A stretch of 32,291 nt of DNA from Cryomorphaceae bacterium (lineage in GTDB: Bacteria; Bacteroidota; Bacteroidia; Flavobacteriales; Schleiferiaceae): assembly GCA_003451355.1 (NCBI GenBank), contig DMDX01000015.1, forward strand, positions 1 to 32,291. The letters run 5' to 3'. The position numbers and the translations under genes were made by a program. This document shows, in pieces, positions 7,760 through 16,225 of this stretch (the stretch's first letter is position 1; every line of letters begins with the position of its first letter). Under the pieces are notes generated by a model. That model was given only the letters and a program-made list of their open reading frames with translations. It did no database searches and was not told where the DNA came from.

Positions 7760-8752
7760 TTATTCTTTATCGAGTTTGTACTTGGTTACATCCATTCCGA
7801 ACGTCAGACCTAGGCGAACCACAAGATCTTCGAGCTCAGTGAGCGACTTTTTGCCAAAATTGCGGAACTTCATCAAATCAGCCTTGGTGTACGACACCAA
7901 GTCAGATACGAGCTCCACCTCGGCTGCTTTGAGGCAGTTAAGTGCGCGAACACTCAGTTCAAGCTCAGTGAGGGGGCGCATCAACAGCTTACGCATTTCT
8001 AAAACCTCCTCATCGTAGGCCTCAGACTCGACTGCAACTTCAACCTCAGTAATCATGCGCTCGTCAGTGAAGAGCATGAAGTGTTGAATCAAAATGTGCG
8101 CAGCTTCAGTCAACGCATCAACCGGCGCAATTGAGCCATCACTTTCAATGTTAAGCACGAGCTTTTCGAAGTCTGTCTTCTGCTCAACGCGGAAGTTCTC
8201 AACTTCGTAGCTCACATTCTTCATCGGAGTGTAAATCGAATCCATGAAAATGGTTCCAATCGCAGCGTCGACCTTTTTATTCTCCTCTGCTGGCACATAT
8301 CCACGACCCTTCTCAACTGTGAATTCCATTTCAAGTTTAATTGATGGATCCATGTTGCAAATCACCAATTCGGGATTGAGTACTTGGAAGTTGGTCAAAA
8401 AAGCAGAAAGATCACCGGCTTTAAATGCGTCTTTACCAGAAACAACAACTTTTAATGTTTCACCTTCTACGCCATCAATCTGACGTTTAAAGCGAACCTG
8501 CTTCAGGTTGAGGATCATTTCAGTAACGTCCTCAACAACACCTTTGATGGTTGAGAATTCATGCTCCACACCGTTGATGCGAACACTCGTGAAGGCGTAG
8601 CCCTCAAGAGAATTTAACAACACACGGCGAAGTGCGTTACCGACCGTGAGGCCAAAACCAGGTTCCAAAGGGCGGAACTCGAACTGACCAATGGTCTCCG
8701 ACGTCGAAATGACGTGGGCTTTGTCAGGTTTTTGAAAAGGTAGAATCGGCAT
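7760..8752 (-). CDS. rpoA: DNA-directed RNA polymerase subunit alpha
   Basis: A 330-residue alpha subunit, the dimer that nucleates RNA polymerase assembly. The N-terminal dimerisation and beta/beta'-binding domain (about 1-230) includes EPGFGLTVGNALRRVLLNSL. The C-terminal domain (about 250-320) has the helix-hairpin-helix region (LMRPLTELELSVRALNCLK, KFRNFGKKSLTELEDLV) that contacts upstream DNA and activators. The length is normal. It lies between rpsD and rplQ as in the alpha operon, with 3-base gaps on both sides, so polymerase and ribosome synthesis share one transcript. Confidence 0.98.
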   Translation of the reverse strand: MPILPFQKPDKAHVISTSETIGQFEFRPLEPGFGLTVGNALRRVLLNSLEGYAFTSVRINGVEHEFSTIKGVVEDVTEMILNLKQVRFKRQIDGVEGETLKVVVSGKDAFKAGDLSAFLTNFQVLNPELVICNMDPSIKLEMEFTVEKGRGYVPAEENKKVDAAIGTIFMDSIYTPMKNVSYEVENFRVEQKTDFEKLVLNIESDGSIAPVDALTEAAHILIQHFMLFTDERMITEVEVAVESEAYDEEVLEMRKLLMRPLTELELSVRALNCLKAAEVELVSDLVSYTKADLMKFRNFGKKSLTELEDLVVRLGLTFGMDVTKYKLDKE

Positions 8753-8755
8753 AAC

Positions 8756-9364
8756 TTATTTCGAATAGAGTTCGACAATCAACTGTTCCTTGATGTTTTC
8801 AGGGATCATATCGCGAGTGGGGACACTGAGCATTTTACCGCTCATCGTGGCTGAATTCCATTCCATCCAAGGGTATTGGTCTGAACGGTTAGAACCTAGG
8901 CTGTTTGCAACTACCTCAAGCGACTTTGAGCGCTCACGGATTGCAATCACATCATTCAAAGTAACCGAGTAAGAGGGAATATTGAGTACTTCTCCATTCA
9001 CGGTAACGTGGCAATGGGTCACCAACTGACGCGCCGCACGACGCGTTGGGGCAATACCCAGACGGTAGACCACATTGTCCAAACGACGCTCGCAGAGCTG
9101 AAGCAACACCTCACCGGTAATGCCCTTAGAACGCGAAGCGTGGTCGAACATAATGCGGAACTGGCGCTCCAAAATTCCGTAGGTATACTTTGCCTTTTGC
9201 TTCTCAGCAAGCTGAACGGAGTATTCGCTTTTCTTTCCGCGCTTACGCTGGAAGCCGTGCTGCCCCGGAGGGTAGTTTCGCTTGTCCAGTGAACGATCCG
9301 GACCAAAGATGGGTTCGCCAAAACGACGGGCGATTTTCGTAACAGGACCTCGGTAACGTGCCAT
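8756..9364 (-). CDS. rpsD: 30S ribosomal protein S4
   Basis: A 202-residue S4 that starts 30S assembly by binding the 16S 5' domain and helps form the mRNA entry site. The N-terminal part begins MARYRGPVTKIARRFGEPIF and has no CxxC pair, so it is the zinc-free form. The S4 RNA-binding fold covers about residues 92-155 (CERRLDNVVYRLGIAPTRRA). In E. coli S4 represses the alpha operon; no matching target is obvious here. It lies 27 bases after rpsK. Confidence 0.97.
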   Translation of the reverse strand: MARYRGPVTKIARRFGEPIFGPDRSLDKRNYPPGQHGFQRKRGKKSEYSVQLAEKQKAKYTYGILERQFRIMFDHASRSKGITGEVLLQLCERRLDNVVYRLGIAPTRRAARQLVTHCHVTVNGEVLNIPSYSVTLNDVIAIRERSKSLEVVANSLGSNRSDQYPWMEWNSATMSGKMLSVPTRDMIPENIKEQLIVELYSK

Positions 9365-9391
9365 ATCTTTCTGCTTCTATTTACTAAATGA

Positions 9392-9793
9392 TTATACGCG
9401 GCGGCGCTTCGGGGGACGGCAACCGTTGTGAGGAATTGGCGTGATGTCCACAATTTCTGTGACTTCAATACCAGTATTGGACAGGCTCCGAATCGCGCTT
9501 TCACGACCGTTTCCTGGACCTTTTACATAGACCTTGACTTTGCGAAGTCCCGCCTCCATAGCTACACCAGCAGCTTGCTCTGCAGCTACTTGAGCTGCAT
9601 AAGGGGTATTTTTCTTAGACCCACGGAACCCCATCTTACCTGCCGAAGACCAAGAGATAACTTGTCCCTGAGTATTCGTCAATGCAATAATGATGTTGTT
9701 GAACGTAGTGCTGATGTGCGCTTCGCCCACCGACTCCACCTTAACCTTCCGCTTCTTTGTGGTTTTCGCGGTTTTAGAATTCTGTTTTGCCAT
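9392..9793 (-). CDS. rpsK: 30S ribosomal protein S11
   Basis: A 133-residue S11 of the 30S platform, close to the mRNA exit and the Shine-Dalgarno duplex site. The C-terminus carries the conserved HNGCRPPKRRRV, whose Asn is isomerised to isoaspartate in E. coli. The first 20 residues (AKQNSKTAKTTKKRKVKVES) are a Lys/Thr-rich basic arm. It follows rpsM after 19 bases and precedes rpsD. Confidence 0.97.
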   Translation of the reverse strand: MAKQNSKTAKTTKKRKVKVESVGEAHISTTFNNIIIALTNTQGQVISWSSAGKMGFRGSKKNTPYAAQVAAEQAAGVAMEAGLRKVKVYVKGPGNGRESAIRSLSNTGIEVTEIVDITPIPHNGCRPPKRRRV

Positions 9794-9812
9794 CGCTTCT
9801 AACGCTTAGTGC

Positions 9813-10190
9813 TTATTTAGTTGCCTTCTTCTTGTTTGCTACAGTCTTGCGCTTACCCTTGCGAGTGCGGCTGTTGTTCTTCGTGCGCTGACCGCGCAAC
9901 GGTAAACCAAGACGGTGTCGGATGCCACGTTGGCAGCCAATGTCCATGAGGCGCTTAATACTCATTGAAACCTCCGAACGAAGTTCACCCTCAACTTTCA
10001 TGTTGCTGGTGATGTAATCTCGGATTAACTGAAGTTGATCGTCAGTCCAATCTTGAACTTTAATGTTGACGTCAACGCCAACCGTGTTCAAAATTGTTTG
10101 GGCCTTTGAACGCCCTATTCCGTAGATATAGGTCAAGCCGATTTCACCGCGCTTGTTCCGGGGGAGGTCAATTCCTGCAATACGTGCCAT
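9813..10190 (-). CDS. rpsM: 30S ribosomal protein S13
   Basis: A 125-residue S13 of the 30S head, forming bridges to the 50S subunit and touching P-site tRNA with its tail. It begins MARIAGIDLPRNKRGEIGLT and has the helix-two-turns-helix core (YIYGIGRSKAQTIL), the GIRHRLGLPLRGQRTK signature and a basic tail (TRKGKRKTVANKKKATK). The length is normal. It lies 18 bases after rpmJ. Confidence 0.97.
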   Translation of the reverse strand: MARIAGIDLPRNKRGEIGLTYIYGIGRSKAQTILNTVGVDVNIKVQDWTDDQLQLIRDYITSNMKVEGELRSEVSMSIKRLMDIGCQRGIRHRLGLPLRGQRTKNNSRTRKGKRKTVANKKKATK

Positions 10191-10208
10191 TCTTCTGTTC
10201 GGATTGGA

Positions 10209-10325
10209 TTAGCCCTGACGCTGCTTGAGCTTCGGATTTTTCTTGTTAATAATATACAAGCGGCCTTTGCGGCGGACAATTTTACAGTCCACGCTGCGCT
10301 TTTTGAGGGATGCTCTAACTTTCAT
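10209..10325 (-). CDS. rpmJ: 50S ribosomal protein L36, zinc-free (C-minus) form
   Basis: A 38-residue gene between infA and rpsM, found by translating the gap: it starts MKVRASLKKRSVDCKIVRRK and ends NKKNPKLKQRQG followed by TAA. Length, position and ends are those of L36. Of the CxxC...C...H zinc ligands of the C-plus form only one Cys (residue 14) remains, so it should not bind zinc. L36 sits in 23S domains II and V and helps late 50S assembly. It lies 24 bases after infA. Confidence 0.95.
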   Translation of the reverse strand: MKVRASLKKRSVDCKIVRRKGRLYIINKKNPKLKQRQG

Positions 10326-10349
10326 CGGTTGCGATTAAAAACGTTCGGT

Positions 10350-10565
10350 TTAGTAGCGGTATACAATTCGTGCTTTCGACAAGTCGTACGGAGATAACTC
10401 CAACTTCACACGATCTCCAGGCAAGAGTTTGATGTAGTGCATGCGCATCTTGCCAGAGATGTGAGCGGTAACCACATGCCCATTCTCCAACTCCACACGA
10501 AACATCGCGTTAGAGAGGTTCTCGGTGATGGTACCATCTTGCGTAATCGCTCCTTGCTTTGACAT
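10350..10565 (-). CDS. infA: Translation initiation factor IF-1
   Basis: A 71-residue IF-1, an OB-fold protein that occupies the 30S A site during initiation and strengthens IF2 and IF3 action. It begins MSKQGAITQDGTITENLSNA and shows VELENGHVVTAHISGKMRMH and LLPGDRVKLELSPYDL, the core OB-fold strands. The length equals that of most bacterial IF-1 proteins. It lies 3 bases after secY and before rpmJ. Confidence 0.97.
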   Translation of the reverse strand: MSKQGAITQDGTITENLSNAMFRVELENGHVVTAHISGKMRMHYIKLLPGDRVKLELSPYDLSKARIVYRY

Positions 10566-10568
10566 AGC

Positions 10569-11903
10569 TTACAGCGATTCCGCGTTACGTCCACGAATGC
10601 GACCTCCGTCCATGAGGCCGTCGTAGTGACGGTTCAATAGATAACTTTCAACTTGCATGAGGGTATCGAGAACGACACCAACAATAATTAAGAGTGAGGT
10701 CCCACCATAGAACTGTGCCCAGGTCATACTCACCCCGAAATTCATCAGAACGGCCGGCAGAATTGCTATTGCCGAAAGCAACAGCGCGCCAGGAAGGGTG
10801 ATTTTAGCAAGAACATCATCGATAAAACGAGCAGTATCTCCACCAGGTTTCACTCCAGGGACGAAACCGCCATTCCGCATCAAGTCATCCGAAATCTGCG
10901 TCGTATTAATTTGAATTGCCGTGTAGAAATAGGTAAACACCAGAATCAACACCACAAACACGAAGTTGTACCAAAATCCTTGGATGTCCCCAAATAAGTC
11001 GACCATCCATGTGGCGCCGCCACCCTCGAGACCCGCATACTGAACAACAGTTAAGGGGATAAACATGAGTGCCTGTGCAAAAATGATTGGCATCACACCT
11101 GACGCATTTACTCGTACTGGTAGGTAACTTCTACCCAAGGACTTTGAGCTACCTCCCGCAACTCGTTTCGCGTATTCTAAAGGAATCTGACGAACTGCTT
11201 GAGTGAGTGCAATCGCAAAGAGTACGACCAAGTACAAAGCGACCATCTCGAGCAGGAACACAATCCAACCGCCACCCGCAGGACTTAATTGAGTCACGAG
11301 TTCTTGTAGGAACGACTGTGGGAATGAAGCAATAATACCGATCATGATGAGCAATGAGATGCCGTTTCCGATACCCTTGTCCGTAATTTTCTCACCAAGC
11401 CACATGGCAAAGATGGTTCCCGAGATCAGGGTGATCCACGCTGAAAACCAAAAAGCTCCAGTCGGTAGCGTGATTTCAACCCCTTGATACATGAGGTTCG
11501 TAATATAGCCCGGTGCTTGTGCCGCAACCACCAGAATCGTGAGGTAGCGGGTAATTTGGTTCAACTTCCGACGACCTGATTCACCCTCTTTCTGCATTTT
11601 ACTTATGGCTGGAATTGCTAAGCCAGCAAGCTGCATGAAAATCGATGCCGAAATGTAGGGCATGATTCCGAGCGCGAGTACCGAAGCATTCGCAAAGGCA
11701 CCACCTGAGAAGGCATTGATCAAACCAACCAAACCTTCAGAGGCTTGGTTCTGAAGTTGATCCAAACTAGTCGGATCGATACCCGGCAGGACCACATTAG
11801 AACCCAAGCGGTACACCAAGATTAATCCGAAAGTCAACGTGATTTTGTCACGAAGCTCTTGGATGGCCCAGATGTTCCGAAAGGTTTCGACGAGCTTTTT
11901 CAT
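10569..11903 (-). CDS. secY: Preprotein translocase subunit SecY
   Basis: A 444-residue inner-membrane channel of the Sec translocon, used for secreted and membrane proteins including type IX cargo before outer-membrane passage. About ten hydrophobic segments are visible, the first at LTFGLILVYRLGSNVVLPGI. Conserved SecY motifs include MPYISASIFMQL in the second-helix region, the cytosolic loop RQIPLEYAKRV, and LPVRVNASGVMPIIFAQAL. The ATG shares one base with the rplO stop (TAATG), pointing to translational coupling. The C-terminus DGGRIRGRNAESL is short and basic. Confidence 0.98.
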   Translation of the reverse strand: MKKLVETFRNIWAIQELRDKITLTFGLILVYRLGSNVVLPGIDPTSLDQLQNQASEGLVGLINAFSGGAFANASVLALGIMPYISASIFMQLAGLAIPAISKMQKEGESGRRKLNQITRYLTILVVAAQAPGYITNLMYQGVEITLPTGAFWFSAWITLISGTIFAMWLGEKITDKGIGNGISLLIMIGIIASFPQSFLQELVTQLSPAGGGWIVFLLEMVALYLVVLFAIALTQAVRQIPLEYAKRVAGGSSKSLGRSYLPVRVNASGVMPIIFAQALMFIPLTVVQYAGLEGGGATWMVDLFGDIQGFWYNFVFVVLILVFTYFYTAIQINTTQISDDLMRNGGFVPGVKPGGDTARFIDDVLAKITLPGALLLSAIAILPAVLMNFGVSMTWAQFYGGTSLLIIVGVVLDTLMQVESYLLNRHYDGLMDGGRIRGRNAESL

Positions 11904-12367
11904 TACTCAGCCTTTCCTTGAAGGAGGTTTACACTACCACCCGCAGCAGCAATGGCTGCAGCAGCTGATTGACTCACCTTGTGAACGGTTACAGTGAGTG
12001 CGCTCGTCACTTCACCACGACCCAAAACTTTAATAAGATCATTCTTACCAGCCAATCCGAATTGAACCAATTCCAACGGACCGATCTCGGTGATTTTATG
12101 GTTCTCGGCTAATTGAGCAAGTACATCAAGATTGATTGCACGGAACTCCACACGGTTTGGGTTTTTAAAACCAAACTTTGGTACGCGACGCTGAAGGGGC
12201 ATTTGACCACCTTCAAATCCAATTTTCTTACTGTAACCCGTCCGAGCCTTTTGACCCTTGTGGCCAGCTCCGGCGGTGCCGCCATTTCCGGTACCTTCTC
12301 CACGCCCGAGGCGCTTCTTGGTCTTTACTGCTCCAGGAGCAGGCTTAAGTTCGTGCAATGCTGCCAT
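11903..12367 (-). CDS. rplO: 50S ribosomal protein L15
   Basis: A 154-residue L15, a late-assembling 23S protein. The N-terminal arm is Gly/Lys/Arg-rich (KKRLGRGEGTGNGGTAGAGH) and threads into rRNA; the globular C-terminal part includes KVLGRGEVTSALTVTVHKVS. Its stop overlaps the secY ATG by one base. It lies 5 bases after rpmD. Confidence 0.97.
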   Translation of the reverse strand: MAALHELKPAPGAVKTKKRLGRGEGTGNGGTAGAGHKGQKARTGYSKKIGFEGGQMPLQRRVPKFGFKNPNRVEFRAINLDVLAQLAENHKITEIGPLELVQFGLAGKNDLIKVLGRGEVTSALTVTVHKVSQSAAAAIAAAGGSVNLLQGKAE

Positions 12368-12372
12368 GATAA

Positions 12373-12558
12373 TTAGGCGTTAACTTCTTCAACTTTGATT
12401 AAGTGGTTCACGGCGCGCACCATACCCAAGATTTGGGGAGTAGCCTCGTGTTCCACACACTGATTCATTTTGCGAAGACCAAGGGCCTCCATTGTTGCCT
12501 TTTGGTAGGGCGGACGGTCGATTGTACTTCGAACCTTAGTGACTTTAATGCGTGCCAT
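12373..12558 (-). CDS. rpmD: 50S ribosomal protein L30
   Basis: A 61-residue L30, among the smallest large-subunit proteins, with MARIKVTKVRSTIDRPPYQK at the start and the L30 core EALGLRKMNQCVEH. It binds 23S domain II. The length matches the bacterial family. It lies 13 bases after rpsE and before rplO, the usual spc order. Confidence 0.96.
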   Translation of the reverse strand: MARIKVTKVRSTIDRPPYQKATMEALGLRKMNQCVEHEATPQILGMVRAVNHLIKVEEVNA

Positions 12559-12571
12559 AGTGTCGTACGAT

Positions 12572-13090
12572 TTAACCGTTGAAAACTTTACTCAGTGCAA
12601 TTCCACGTGTCTTGGCTACTTGGTGTGCGTCGCGCATTAGGTGGAGTGCCTCAAAGGTTGCCTTCACGAGGTTGTGAGGATTTGAAGACCCCTTGCTCTT
12701 TGCAAGAACGTCGTGAACTCCTACACACTCAAGTACGGCACGCATAGCACCACCCGCAATTACACCCGTACCACTCGAAGCAGGGCGAAGGAATACTCGA
12801 GCGCCTCCAAATTTGCCATCTTGCTCGTGAGGGACGGTACCCTTAATCACGGGAAATTTGTATAAATTCTTCTTGGCGTCCTCAATTCCCTTGGTTACCG
12901 CCTCAGAAACTTCTTTGGACTTACCCAAGCCATAGCCACCAATTCCGTGCTCGTCTCCAACCACTACAATCGCAGTGAATGAAAATGTACGGCCACCTTT
13001 GGTAGTTTTGGTTACGCGCTGCACGCCAACAAGGCGGTCAACGAGTTCCAAGCCGCTTGGCTTAACTTTTTTTGATGCAATCTCTTTCAT
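12572..13090 (-). CDS. rpsE: 30S ribosomal protein S5
   Basis: A 172-residue S5 involved in decoding fidelity and mRNA entry. The N-terminal dsRNA-binding-like domain (about 14-78) contains RVTKTTKGGRTFSFTAIVVV and the GIGGYGLGKSKEV motif; the C-terminal domain includes RPASSGTGVIAGGAMRAVLE. The loop around KTTKGGR is where spectinomycin resistance mutations map in other bacteria, and it looks unaltered. It lies 7 bases after rplR. Confidence 0.97.
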   Translation of the reverse strand: MKEIASKKVKPSGLELVDRLVGVQRVTKTTKGGRTFSFTAIVVVGDEHGIGGYGLGKSKEVSEAVTKGIEDAKKNLYKFPVIKGTVPHEQDGKFGGARVFLRPASSGTGVIAGGAMRAVLECVGVHDVLAKSKGSSNPHNLVKATFEALHLMRDAHQVAKTRGIALSKVFNG

Positions 13091-13097
13091 AACATTC

Positions 13098-13454
13098 TTA
13101 GAAATTCAGGCCTCCCTCGCGAGCTCCTTCGGCCAATGATTTTACACGTCCATGGTACAAAAAGCCACCACGATCAAACGAGACCTGCTCTATACCCTTT
13201 GCCTTCGCGAGTTCCGCAATCTGCAAACCCACTTGACGTGCTTGGTCGAGCTTTGTACCGCTGACTACGCGTTCAGACTTTTTCAATGAGGCTGAAGAGC
13301 AAATAGTAACGCCAGACTGATCATCAATGATCTGGGCATAAATCTCCTTACTTGAGCGAAACACGGCCAAACGGGGACGAGACGGTGTTCCCTCTACCAC
13401 TTTACGAACACGCAAGTGAATGCGCTCGCGACGACTTAAACTTTTCGTTGCCAT
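13098..13454 (-). CDS. rplR: 50S ribosomal protein L18
   Basis: A 118-residue L18, which with L5 carries 5S rRNA into the central protuberance. It has a basic N-terminus (LSRRERIHLRVRKVVEG), the RPRLAVFRSSKEIYAQIIDD strand pair and the C-terminal FDRGGFLYHGRVKSLAEGAR signature. The length is normal. It lies 6 bases after rplF. Confidence 0.97.
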   Translation of the reverse strand: MATKSLSRRERIHLRVRKVVEGTPSRPRLAVFRSSKEIYAQIIDDQSGVTICSSASLKKSERVVSGTKLDQARQVGLQIAELAKAKGIEQVSFDRGGFLYHGRVKSLAEGAREGGLNF

Positions 13455-13460
13455 AATTTC

Positions 13461-14015
13461 TTACTTCTTAGCACCTGATTTACCAGCTTTCCGGCGAACG
13501 ATTTCGCCAACATAACGAACTCCTTTGCCTTTAAAAGGCTCCGGTTTGCGGAGGCTTCGGATTTTAGCGGCCACGGCTCCAAGCAATTGCTTGTCGTACG
13601 ATGCCAACTCGACAATTGGATTCTTACCCTTATCTGAAATCGTATTCAGACTTACCTCGGTTGGTACCTGTAGGACAAAAATATGTGAATAGCCAAGGGA
13701 TAATTCTAGATTCTGACCTTGGTGTGAGGCACGGTATCCGACTCCAACCAACTCTAACTTCTTTTGAAAACCCTGAGACACACCCACAATCATATTATTG
13801 ATCAGGGCACGGTACAAGCCATGCTGGGCGCGGTGCAACTTATTGTCCGTAGGACGAATTACCGTAAGCACATCACCTTCGCGTTCGAATGTAATCTCCG
13901 GATTAATTGACTCAGTCAATGTTCCAAGTTTGCCTTTAACGGTAACCACACTTCCCTCAATTGAAAGCTCAACGCCTGCGGGGACTGTGATAGGGGATTT
14001 ACCAACTCGTGACAT
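13461..14015 (-). CDS. rplF: 50S ribosomal protein L6
   Basis: A 184-residue L6 with two similar alpha/beta domains (about 1-82 and 83-170), bound near the sarcin-ricin loop where EF-G and EF-Tu act. It starts MSRVGKSPITVPAGVELSIE and carries the C-terminal signature PEPFKGKGVRYVGEIVRRKA. The length is close to the 177 residues of E. coli. It lies 9 bases after rpsH. Confidence 0.97.
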   Translation of the reverse strand: MSRVGKSPITVPAGVELSIEGSVVTVKGKLGTLTESINPEITFEREGDVLTVIRPTDNKLHRAQHGLYRALINNMIVGVSQGFQKKLELVGVGYRASHQGQNLELSLGYSHIFVLQVPTEVSLNTISDKGKNPIVELASYDKQLLGAVAAKIRSLRKPEPFKGKGVRYVGEIVRRKAGKSGAKK

Positions 14016-14024
14016 GTTCGATAT

Positions 14025-14423
14025 TTAATAAACGAAACAAACTACTTCACCGCCTACATTCTGTGTGCGGGCTTCTTTATCGGTCATCATACCATGCGAC
14101 GTACTGACGATTGCAATACCCAAACCGTTCTTTACACGAGGTAAGTCAGTTGATGACTGGTAGTTGCGAAGGCCTGGGCGAGAAACACGGTCAATACCGC
14201 GGATTACCGAACGCTTTGACGCCTTATCGTACTTCAAAGCAACCTTAAGGATTCCCTGAGGACCCGTTTCGTCGACTTTAAAGTCCTTAATAAATCCTTG
14301 GTCCATAAGAATTCGGGCAATTTCTGCCTTCATCTTGCTGCTCGGAACCTCGACGACAGCGTGACCAGCTTTCGCACCGTTGCGAAGGCGAGTCAAAAAA
14401 TCTGCAATGGGATCAGTATACAT
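14025..14423 (-). CDS. rpsH: 30S ribosomal protein S8
   Basis: A 132-residue S8 that organises the 16S central domain. It starts MYTDPIADFLTRLRNGAKAG and has the C-terminal VSTSHGMMTDKEARTQNVGG signature used for rRNA binding. In E. coli S8 represses the spc operon by binding an rRNA-like site near rplE; I did not find a convincing copy of that site here. It lies 19 bases after rpsN. Confidence 0.97.
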   Translation of the reverse strand: MYTDPIADFLTRLRNGAKAGHAVVEVPSSKMKAEIARILMDQGFIKDFKVDETGPQGILKVALKYDKASKRSVIRGIDRVSRPGLRNYQSSTDLPRVKNGLGIAIVSTSHGMMTDKEARTQNVGGEVVCFVY

Positions 14424-14442
14424 TTCTTGTCTTCTATTGAGG

Positions 14443-14712
14443 TTACCAGCTACTCTTCTTTACTCCTGGGATCAGACCATTTAGGGCCATCTCGCGGAAC
14501 GTAACGCGTGAGATACCAAACTGACGCATGTATCCACGTGGGCGACCGGTCAGTTTGCAACGATTGTGAAGGCGGACTGGAGATGCGTTCTTGGGTAGCT
14601 TTTGAAGGGCATCATAGTCCCCGGCTTCTTTGAGGGCCGCACGCTTCGTAGCATACTTTGCTACGAGAGCCTCGCGCTTGCGCTCACGCGCTTTCATTGA
14701 TTCTTTTGCCAT
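14443..14712 (-). CDS. rpsN: 30S ribosomal protein S14, zinc-free form
   Basis: An 89-residue S14 of the 30S head. It is the long form lacking the two CxxC pairs: only one Cys is present (NRCKLTGRPRGYMR). It starts MAKESMKARERKREALVAKY and ends with the FREMALNGLIPGVKKSSW signature. This is the E. coli-type zinc-independent protein rather than the 61-residue zinc form. It lies 3 bases after rplE. Confidence 0.97.
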   Translation of the reverse strand: MAKESMKARERKREALVAKYATKRAALKEAGDYDALQKLPKNASPVRLHNRCKLTGRPRGYMRQFGISRVTFREMALNGLIPGVKKSSW

Positions 14713-14715
14713 GAC

Positions 14716-15255
14716 TTACTTCTTAAAAGGCATTCCGAAATTTTGAAGAAGTGCTTTGCACTCCTTGTCGGTGTTCGCCGACGTGACAAACGTGATGTCC
14801 ATACCTGAAATACGGTTCACCTTGTCAATTTCGATTTCTGGGAAAATGATCTGCTCGGTAATTCCGAACGTATAGTTACCACGGCCATCAAAACCATCCT
14901 TTAAACCCTGAAAGTCGCGGATACGTGGAAGTGATGATACCAAAAGGCGCTCAAGGAATTCGTACATGCGCTCACCTCGAAGGGTTACACGAACTCCAAC
15001 TGGCATCCCCTTGCGGAGTTTGAAGTTTGAAATATCCTTCTTAGACTTGGTAGCCACGGCTTTTTGACCCGCAATTGTCGACATCTCTTCGATCGCATAA
15101 TCAATGAGCTTTTTGTCAGAAACTGCAGCTCCGAGGCCTTGGCTCAACACAATCTTTTGCAAACGCGGAACCTCCATTTGGTTCGTGTAAGAAAACTGCT
15201 CCATCATGGCCGGAACGACCTGACCGAGGTACTTCGATTTTAAATTCGGTTCCAT
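14716..15255 (-). CDS. rplE: 50S ribosomal protein L5
   Basis: A 179-residue L5 that binds 5S rRNA and contacts P-site tRNA. It shows the L5 signature around LQKIVLSQGLGAAVSDKKL, TLRGERMYEFLERLL and the C-terminal GMDITFVTSANTDKECKAL. Its ATG shares one base with the rplX stop (TAATG). The length equals that of E. coli L5. Confidence 0.97.
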   Translation of the reverse strand: MEPNLKSKYLGQVVPAMMEQFSYTNQMEVPRLQKIVLSQGLGAAVSDKKLIDYAIEEMSTIAGQKAVATKSKKDISNFKLRKGMPVGVRVTLRGERMYEFLERLLVSSLPRIRDFQGLKDGFDGRGNYTFGITEQIIFPEIEIDKVNRISGMDITFVTSANTDKECKALLQNFGMPFKK

Positions 15256-15572
15256 TATTTAATTACTTCGCCGGTTTTTTTCGCTACGCGAACTTTTACT
15301 CCATTGGCCTCTGTACGGATACCCGTGCGAGTTGCCACACCCTTGCTGTCCAACAGCATTAGGTTTGAAACATGAAGTGGAGCTTCGACTTTCTCGAGTC
15401 CACCCTGTGGGCTGGTTGCACTCGGCTTGAGGTGCTTCGTGACCAGATTAACACCTTCCACAATCGCGCGGTGCTGCTTGGGAATCATTCGAACAATTTT
15501 GCCCTGCTCTCCCTTGTGAGCACCAGCGATCACTACTACAGTGTCTCCAGTTTTAATGTGAAACTTTGCCAT
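15255..15572 (-). CDS. rplX: 50S ribosomal protein L24
   Basis: A 105-residue L24, an assembly initiator of the 50S subunit located near the tunnel exit. A KOW motif is clear at the start (KTGDTVVVIAGAHKGEQGKI, from residue 7), followed by IVEGVNLVTKHLKPSATSPQ. The length is normal. It lies 12 bases after rplN and overlaps rplE by one base. Confidence 0.97.
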   Translation of the reverse strand: MAKFHIKTGDTVVVIAGAHKGEQGKIVRMIPKQHRAIVEGVNLVTKHLKPSATSPQGGLEKVEAPLHVSNLMLLDSKGVATRTGIRTEANGVKVRVAKKTGEVIK

Positions 15573-15584
15573 CGTACTAGGCGA

Positions 15585-15953
15585 TTAAAGCACTTCAGGT
15601 GCCAGTGAAACAATCTTCATGTACTGCTTGTCGCGAAGCTCACGAGCTACTGGACCAAATACACGGGTACCGCGCATTTCTCCAGTTGCATTGAGTAGCA
15701 CACATGCGTTGTCGTCGAATCGGATGTATGAACCATCCGGACGTCGAATTTCTTTCTTGGTGCGAACGACCACGGCCTTCGACACAGTACCCTTCTTGGC
15801 ATTGCCTGAAGGGGTGGCGTCTTTAACGGTAACCACGATCGTGTCACCCACCGAAGCGTAGCGACGGCGAGTACCGCCCAGTACGCGAATCACCAAAACT
15901 TCTTTGGCGCCGGTATTGTCCGCAACGCGGAGCCTTGATTCTGTCTGTAGCAT
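15585..15953 (-). CDS. rplN: 50S ribosomal protein L14
   Basis: A 122-residue L14 at the subunit interface, where it contacts 16S helix 44 and binds the silencing factor RsfS. It starts MLQTESRLRVADNTGAKEVL and has the signature SGNAKKGTVSKAVVVRTKKE and ARELRDKQYMKIVSLAPEVL at the end. The length is as in other bacteria. It lies 7 bases after rpsQ. Confidence 0.97.
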   Translation of the reverse strand: MLQTESRLRVADNTGAKEVLVIRVLGGTRRRYASVGDTIVVTVKDATPSGNAKKGTVSKAVVVRTKKEIRRPDGSYIRFDDNACVLLNATGEMRGTRVFGPVARELRDKQYMKIVSLAPEVL

Positions 15954-15960
15954 CTTTTAT

Positions 15961-16221
15961 TTACTTAGCGCGCTCAATGATTTCAATAACACGCCAGTTC
16001 TTAGTCTTCGAAAGCGGACGAACTTCCATAATGCGAACGGTGTCGCCTTGGTTGCAGTCATTTGTTTCGTCGTGGGCGTGAAACTTCTTAGAAAAAGTGA
16101 TGAACTTTCCGTACATACCGTGCTTTACGCGGCGTGATACGTTGACGGTAACCGTCTTGTCCATAGCTGACGAGGTCACTACCCCGATGCGCTCTTTGCG
16201 CAGATTGCGTTGGTTTTCCAT
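15961..16221 (-). CDS. rpsQ: 30S ribosomal protein S17
   Basis: An 86-residue S17, an OB-fold primary binder of 16S rRNA. Visible motifs are RIGVVTSSAMDKTVTVNVSR near the start and GDTVRIMEVRPLSKTKNWRV near the end. The length is normal. It lies 4 bases after rpmC and before rplN. Confidence 0.97.
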   Translation of the reverse strand: MENQRNLRKERIGVVTSSAMDKTVTVNVSRRVKHGMYGKFITFSKKFHAHDETNDCNQGDTVRIMEVRPLSKTKNWRVIEIIERAK

Positions 16222-16225
16222 CGTA

